Of a stretch of 64,000 nucleotides of DNA, positions 61,643 to 64,000 are shown piece by piece; position 1 is the stretch's first letter, and every line of letters starts with the position of its first letter. Source of the DNA: Rhodopseudomonas infernalis. GTDB taxonomy: Bacteria; Pseudomonadota; Alphaproteobacteria; Rhizobiales; Xanthobacteraceae. A program made the translations under genes and the position numbers. The notes below the pieces were generated by a model. It was not told the DNA's origin and searched no databases. It worked only from the letters and a program-made list of their open reading frames with translations. The stretch spans positions 27,717 to 91,716 of the forward strand of contig NZ_JAJNAL010000021.1 in the NCBI RefSeq assembly GCF_022271405.1, written 5' to 3'.

Positions 61643-62668
61643 GTGCTGGAAAATCTGATCGGTCGCGGGTCCAGCAGCCCGCCGGCGCCCGACAAAGTCG
61701 GGCTCGACACCATTCGCCGGCCGGTCATCGGTCTGGCGCTCGGCGGCGGCGCGGCGCGCGGCTTTGCCCATATTGGTATCCTCCGGACGCTGATCGGCGC
61801 CGGCATCGTGCCGGACGTGGTGGTGGGCACCTCGATCGGCGCGGTGGTCGGCGGCGCCTACGTGGCCGGCCATCTCGACACGCTGGAAGAATGGGCCCGC
61901 CAGCTGCAGCCGCGCAATATTCTGGGCTATCTCGACATTAGGCTGGACGGTTCGGGCCTGATCGGCGGCGGCAAGCTCGCCGCGCAGCTCGAGGCGACGC
62001 TCGGCCAGATCCTGATCCAGGATCTCAAGCAGAAATTCGCCAGCGTCGCGACCGAGATCCGCACCGGCCACGAAATCTGGCTGACTCACGGCCGGGTGGT
62101 CGACGCGGTGCGGGCGTCCTACGCCCTCCCCGGCATCTTCTCGCCGGTGCTGATCGGCGATCGCTGGCTGGTCGATGGCGCGCTGGTCAATCCGGTGCCG
62201 GTGTCGGCGGCACGCGCGCTCGGCGCCGAGATCGTGATCGCCGCCAACGTCTCCAGCGATGTGTTCGGCCATGGCACCACGATCTTCTCGCACGGCGCGG
62301 TCGACGAGGTGATCGAGCCGGCGCCGGAGCCGGCGCAAAAGCGCGGCTTCGGCCGGTTCTTCTCGCCGGAGAAATTCGTCAAGCAGGAGATCTTCGGCAG
62401 CGGCAACCGCCCCGGCATCTCCAAGGTGATGGTCGACGCCTTCAACATCATGCAGGACCGCATCACCCGCGCCCGCCTCGCCGGCGATCCGCCCGACATG
62501 CTGATCTCGCCGCGGGTCGGCCGGATCGGCTGGTTCGACTTCCACCGCGCCGACGAAATGATCGCCCACGGCGCCCGTGCCGCCGAACGCGCGATCGATT
62601 CGATCCGCGAAGCGATCGAAGAAGTCGCGCCGCAGGCAGCCAAAGTGGACGTGCCGGTCGAGACCTGA
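61643..62668 (+). CDS. Patatin-like phospholipase (RssA-like)
   Basis: A 341-residue lipid acyl hydrolase. It has the oxyanion loop LALGGGAARGFAHIGILRTL, the nucleophile VVVGTSIGAVVGG (GxSxG), and the catalytic Asp in WLVDGALVNPVPV. The C-terminal 100 residues are alpha-helical and specific to this branch. GTG 61643, preceded by TAGGAGACGATC, is the likely start. Cytoplasmic or membrane-associated; no signal peptide. Confidence 0.92.
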   Translation: MLENLIGRGSSSPPAPDKVGLDTIRRPVIGLALGGGAARGFAHIGILRTLIGAGIVPDVVVGTSIGAVVGGAYVAGHLDTLEEWARQLQPRNILGYLDIRLDGSGLIGGGKLAAQLEATLGQILIQDLKQKFASVATEIRTGHEIWLTHGRVVDAVRASYALPGIFSPVLIGDRWLVDGALVNPVPVSAARALGAEIVIAANVSSDVFGHGTTIFSHGAVDEVIEPAPEPAQKRGFGRFFSPEKFVKQEIFGSGNRPGISKVMVDAFNIMQDRITRARLAGDPPDMLISPRVGRIGWFDFHRADEMIAHGARAAERAIDSIREAIEEVAPQAAKVDVPVET

Positions 62669-62681
62669 GCCTGGTGCCAGC

Positions 62682-62858
62682 CTAGCGGCGACGCGCGGCA
62701 GACGCGCACCAGGCGATCGTCAGCAGCGGCAGCGCCAGCGCGATCCAGCATAGGCCTCGCCAGATGCCGTGATCGCCGGCCAGCGCCGACAGCAATCCGA
62801 ACAATGTCGCCGCCGCCAGCGCAATCGGCCACAGCCATTGTCGTCCCGCGGCGCTCAT
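62682..62858 (-). CDS. Small membrane protein coupled to the PepSY gene
   Basis: A 58-residue protein with two transmembrane helices (WLWPIALAAATLFGLLSALA; GLCWIALALPLLTIAWCASA) and a basic end. Its ATG overlaps the PepSY gene stop by 4 bases (ATGA). Such DUF-type proteins often follow iron-uptake PepSY genes. Role unknown. Confidence 0.7.
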   Translation of the reverse strand: MSAAGRQWLWPIALAAATLFGLLSALAGDHGIWRGLCWIALALPLLTIAWCASAARRR

Positions 62859-63964
62859 GCGGCGAGGCTCCCCGGCTGCGGTGCGGCCTCGCGATACGGC
62901 CGCTTCGCCCACCACAGATACAGGCCGCTGATCAGAACGACGATCGTCGCGACGTCGAGCAGCGCCCAGATGATCTTCAGCGGCAGACCGCCATAATCGC
63001 CGAAATGCAGCGGCTGCGACATGAACAGCGCCGTCGCGTACCACGGCATGTCGCGCACCGAGACCACCTGCCCGGTCGATGCGTCGGCCAATGCCGGCTT
63101 GAGGATGCGGCTGGTGATCGGCGTGTTGCCGGTGAGGAAGATCGCGACGTGCGACGGCGTGGCGAACGGCGTGCCGGGAAACGCCACCGTCATCACGTTC
63201 ATGCCGGGCACTGCCGCGCGGACCTCGCGTAGGACCTCGTCGATCGACGCCCGCCGGCCTTCGCTCGCCGCCGGCTTCGCCTGCGACGCCATCTCGACAA
63301 GCTGATTGGCCTGCCAGGCGAGTTCGATCGGCGCCGCCAGCGTGTTGACGACGCCGGTGAAGCTGACCACGCCGAACCACGCGAGCGTGACGACCCCCAG
63401 CAGATTGTGCAGGTCGAGCCAAGTCCGCCGGCGGCTGCCGTCGGTCCGCACCACGCCGAAAGCGAGACGCCTTGTGAACGGACCGTACAGGACCACGCCC
63501 GACACGATGGCGATAACGAGCAGCAGTCCCATGGAGCCGAGGAACAGCGTGCCCGGCACGCCCGCGAACAAATCGAGATGCAGCCGCGTCATCACATACA
63601 GAAAGCCCTCGTTCGGCTGCGGGACGGCAATCTGCGCTCCGGTGCGGGTGTCGAACACCTGATAGTGAAACGATGCCGGGTCGGCCGTCATCGACGCCGC
63701 GGTCGGCACCTTCAGGATCGGATGGTCCCGATCGTAGAACAGATACGGCACCACCTCGCCCGGACGCGCGGCCATTGCGCGCGCGACCATGGACTCCACC
63801 GATGCCGAGCCTGGCGACGCCGTCGCCGCCGCGAGCTGAAGATCGGGACCGAGTTCATCCTTGAAGATCAGCGGCAGGCCGGTCAGGCACAGCAGCAGCG
63901 CGAACACCGTGCAGACCAGGCTGCTCCAGCGATGCACCCAGACCCAGATTCGGACGGGGGGGCG
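62855..63964 (-). CDS. PepSY-associated transmembrane protein (5' end unclear)
   Basis: A ~365-residue membrane protein of the PepSY_TM family. Helices include SLVCTVFALLLCLTGLPLIF, TLFLGSMGLLLVIAIVSGVV and LDVATIVVLISGLYLWWAKR. The conserved LDLHNLLGVVTLAWFGVVSF and TRLHLDLFAG (His residues) suggest a heme- or iron-reductase-like role next to siderophore uptake. The N-terminal RIWVWVHRW is typical; in-frame coding continues to about 63964, where the sequence becomes G/C homopolymers, so the start codon is not readable. Confidence 0.88.
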   Translation of the reverse strand, partial: RPPVRIWVWVHRWSSLVCTVFALLLCLTGLPLIFKDELGPDLQLAAATASPGSASVESMVARAMAARPGEVVPYLFYDRDHPILKVPTAASMTADPASFHYQVFDTRTGAQIAVPQPNEGFLYVMTRLHLDLFAGVPGTLFLGSMGLLLVIAIVSGVVLYGPFTRRLAFGVVRTDGSRRRTWLDLHNLLGVVTLAWFGVVSFTGVVNTLAAPIELAWQANQLVEMASQAKPAASEGRRASIDEVLREVRAAVPGMNVMTVAFPGTPFATPSHVAIFLTGNTPITSRILKPALADASTGQVVSVRDMPWYATALFMSQPLHFGDYGGLPLKIIWALLDVATIVVLISGLYLWWAKRPYREAAPQPGSLAA

Positions 63965-64000
63965 CGGGCAGAGCGGGGGGCCCCCCCCCCGGGGGGAGGA
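63965..64000. other. Low-quality or artefactual end
   Basis: Runs of GGGGGG, ten C and six G in a row, ending AGGA. Unlike any other part of the window; probably the unreliable edge of an assembly. Confidence 0.6.

Overview
The window looks like chromosomal DNA of a GC-rich alphaproteobacterium of the Rhodopseudomonas/Bradyrhizobium group. The evidence is uniform high GC, a biliverdin-type bacteriophytochrome, Bradyrhizobiaceae-style palindromic intergenic repeats (GTCATTCCGGGGCGC ... GCGCCCCGGAATGAC), an Omp25/RopB-like porin, and the family makeup. The genus is inference. The left edge cuts a gene. The last ~40 bases are G/C homopolymer runs that look like a low-quality contig end.

Positions 1-19454 form one large catabolic cluster. 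To the left of 5618 a leftward operon encodes an enoyl-CoA hydratase, an acyl-CoA dehydrogenase, a class III CoA-transferase and a fused indolepyruvate:ferredoxin oxidoreductase (IOR). Divergent from it is a rightward operon of a DUF1330 protein, an unusual dihydrodipicolinate-synthase-family lyase and a TetR regulator. Next come a leftward operon for a branched-chain-type ABC transporter (livHMGF plus binding protein) with an acyl-CoA ligase, a leftward operon of a MaoC hydratase and two SDR dehydrogenases, a rightward pair of a FAD-linked 2-hydroxyacid dehydrogenase and a shikimate-dehydrogenase-like protein, and an MDR enone reductase. Related palindromes lie at 5636-5672, 13976-13993 and 16131-16148, at the promoters of all these operons except the last gene. 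This suggests one TetR regulon for uptake, CoA activation and beta-oxidation-like breakdown of an unidentified organic acid, with a 2-oxoacid intermediate. The cluster ends at scrambled remnants of a second IOR gene and then the 3' end of a tRNA-Tyr gene.

Positions 20118-27000 hold mostly core genes: tRNA-Tyr, rlmB, tRNA-Thr, small envelope proteins, three very short membrane proteins, a porin, a TPR protein and NAD kinase. A type IIG restriction-modification gene (27498-30760) follows; its last ~90 codons are out of frame. Positions 31342-40200 carry a response regulator/Hpt pair, a DUF2336 protein, a lytic transglycosylase, hisI, folE, a Fe-S scaffold protein, a ClpP-like protein and yidD, with many copies of two palindromic repeat families between them.

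Positions 40200-49000 encode envelope and stress functions (DUF3750, membrane sulfatase, secreted hydrolase, cold-shock protein), a TetR/O-methyltransferase divergent pair and an MFS exporter. Positions 48958-63964 encode a bacteriophytochrome-diguanylate cyclase, thrS, a higBA toxin-antitoxin pair with a palindromic operator, a nitroreductase, a secreted caspase-like protein, a PAS-GGDEF-EAL protein, a broken Crp/FixK regulator, a secreted protein whose 3' end is tandemly duplicated, a patatin-like phospholipase and a PepSY membrane protein.
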